This document shows positions 63,587 through 64,000 of a DNA stretch of 64,000 nucleotides, in pieces; position 1 is the stretch's first letter; every line of letters starts with the position of its first letter. The stretch lies in assembly GCF_027853245.1 (NCBI RefSeq), contig NZ_JAPTZM010000003.1. One strand, written 5' to 3'. The notes below the pieces were generated by a model. The model saw only the letters and a list, made by a program, of their open reading frames with translations, was not told where the DNA came from and ran no database searches. The position numbers were made by a program, and so were the translations under genes. The DNA is from Atlantibacter subterraneus. Lineage in GTDB: Bacteria; Pseudomonadota; Gammaproteobacteria; Enterobacterales; Enterobacteriaceae.

Positions 63587-64000
63587 CTGCATTGCTCCGT
63601 TGAACTTTCAATTTGAGATTCAGGTTTCGCCACCGCGCGGGCCACCAGCGCGGCGATAATCACCAGCGACAGCACTACGATCATCGCGCTGCGCAGCCCA
63701 TAATGCTCCCCCAGGAAACCTAACAGCGGCGGTCCTACCAGGAAGGCCAGATAACCGGTGGTAGCCACTACGCTAACGCGTGATGCGGCATCCGGGCCGG
63801 TATCGCTGGCGGCGGAAATAGTCAGCGGGAAGCCGAGTGACGCGCCAAGCCCCCAGAGTAGCACCGATGCGCCCGCCAGCCAGGGGTTATCGACAAACAC
63901 GATAATCGCGATGCCCAGCGCGCCCATCACGGCGCTGGCGCGCACCACCGCCACGCGGCTGTAGCGGTCAATAAACCAGCCGCCGGTAAAGCGGCCTATT
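63583..64000 (-). CDS. ybjJ: MFS transporter YbjJ, 3' part only (runs off the right edge)
   Basis: The frame is open from the window edge (GRFTGGWFIDRYSRVAVV) to a TGA at 63585-63583, giving the last 138 residues. The text matches the C-terminal quarter of E. coli YbjJ (SVVATTGYLAFLVGPPLLG; ASLGFPLTISAASDTGPDA). It is an inner-membrane major facilitator of unknown substrate, coupled to ybjI by a 4-base overlap. Confidence 0.93.
   Translation of the reverse strand, partial: IGRFTGGWFIDRYSRVAVVRASAVMGALGIAIIVFVDNPWLAGASVLLWGLGASLGFPLTISAASDTGPDAASRVSVVATTGYLAFLVGPPLLGFLGEHYGLRSAMIVVLSLVIIAALVARAVAKPESQIESSTEQCR

Overview
The window is chromosomal DNA of an enterobacterium (family Enterobacteriaceae). 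It is GC-rich by eye and most genes match E. coli K-12 genes in length, start context and order. The genus cannot be fixed from this sequence alone; an Enterobacter/Kosakonia/Klebsiella-type genome would fit.

Left block (1-39540), E. coli 46-47 min region read from thiM towards asmA. It opens with the 5' end of a secreted coiled-coil protein gene and an AT-rich gap. Next come the TPP riboswitch and thiM-thiD, the yegW regulator with the divergent yegTUV nucleoside-type catabolic operon, and fbaB. A chaperone-usher fimbrial operon ends in a MarT/FidL-like regulator pair; it occupies the place where E. coli K-12 has the gat genes. Then follow yegS, the sRNA CyaR, trhP (yegQ) and the envelope-stress/efflux operon mdtABCD-baeSR. 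A HigBA-type toxin-antitoxin locus, whose toxin carries one in-frame amber codon, sits where K-12 has yegIJKL and the sib/ibs genes. The block ends with yegD, alkA, dgcE, udk, dcd and asmA.

Junction (39541-44631). A GH31 glycosidase, an ACS-type MFS transporter and a divergent LacI-family regulator form a self-contained sugar-uptake module. It lies exactly where two E. coli blocks that are far apart (about 46 min and 18.6 min) are joined. The relative orientation fits an inversion roughly symmetric about the replication terminus.

Right block (44628-64000), E. coli 18.6-19 min region. It holds moeBA (molybdenum cofactor), iaaA-gsiABCD (isoaspartyl peptidase and glutathione importer), rimO, a small HTH-like ORF facing an AT-rich LysR-type regulator, bssR, yliI, gstB, dacC, deoR, ybjG, mdfA, ybjI and the 3' end of ybjJ. 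K-12 genes yliE/yliF and ybjH are missing from their usual places.

The parts that differ most from the conserved backbone are the fimbrial/MarT-FidL operon, the amber-interrupted toxin, the GH31 module at the rearrangement joint, the small ORF/LysR pair beside bssR, and several unannotated repeat arrays in promoters (upstream of thiM, yegT, yegW and the left-edge gene). No tRNA, rRNA, insertion sequence, integrase or CRISPR array was seen.
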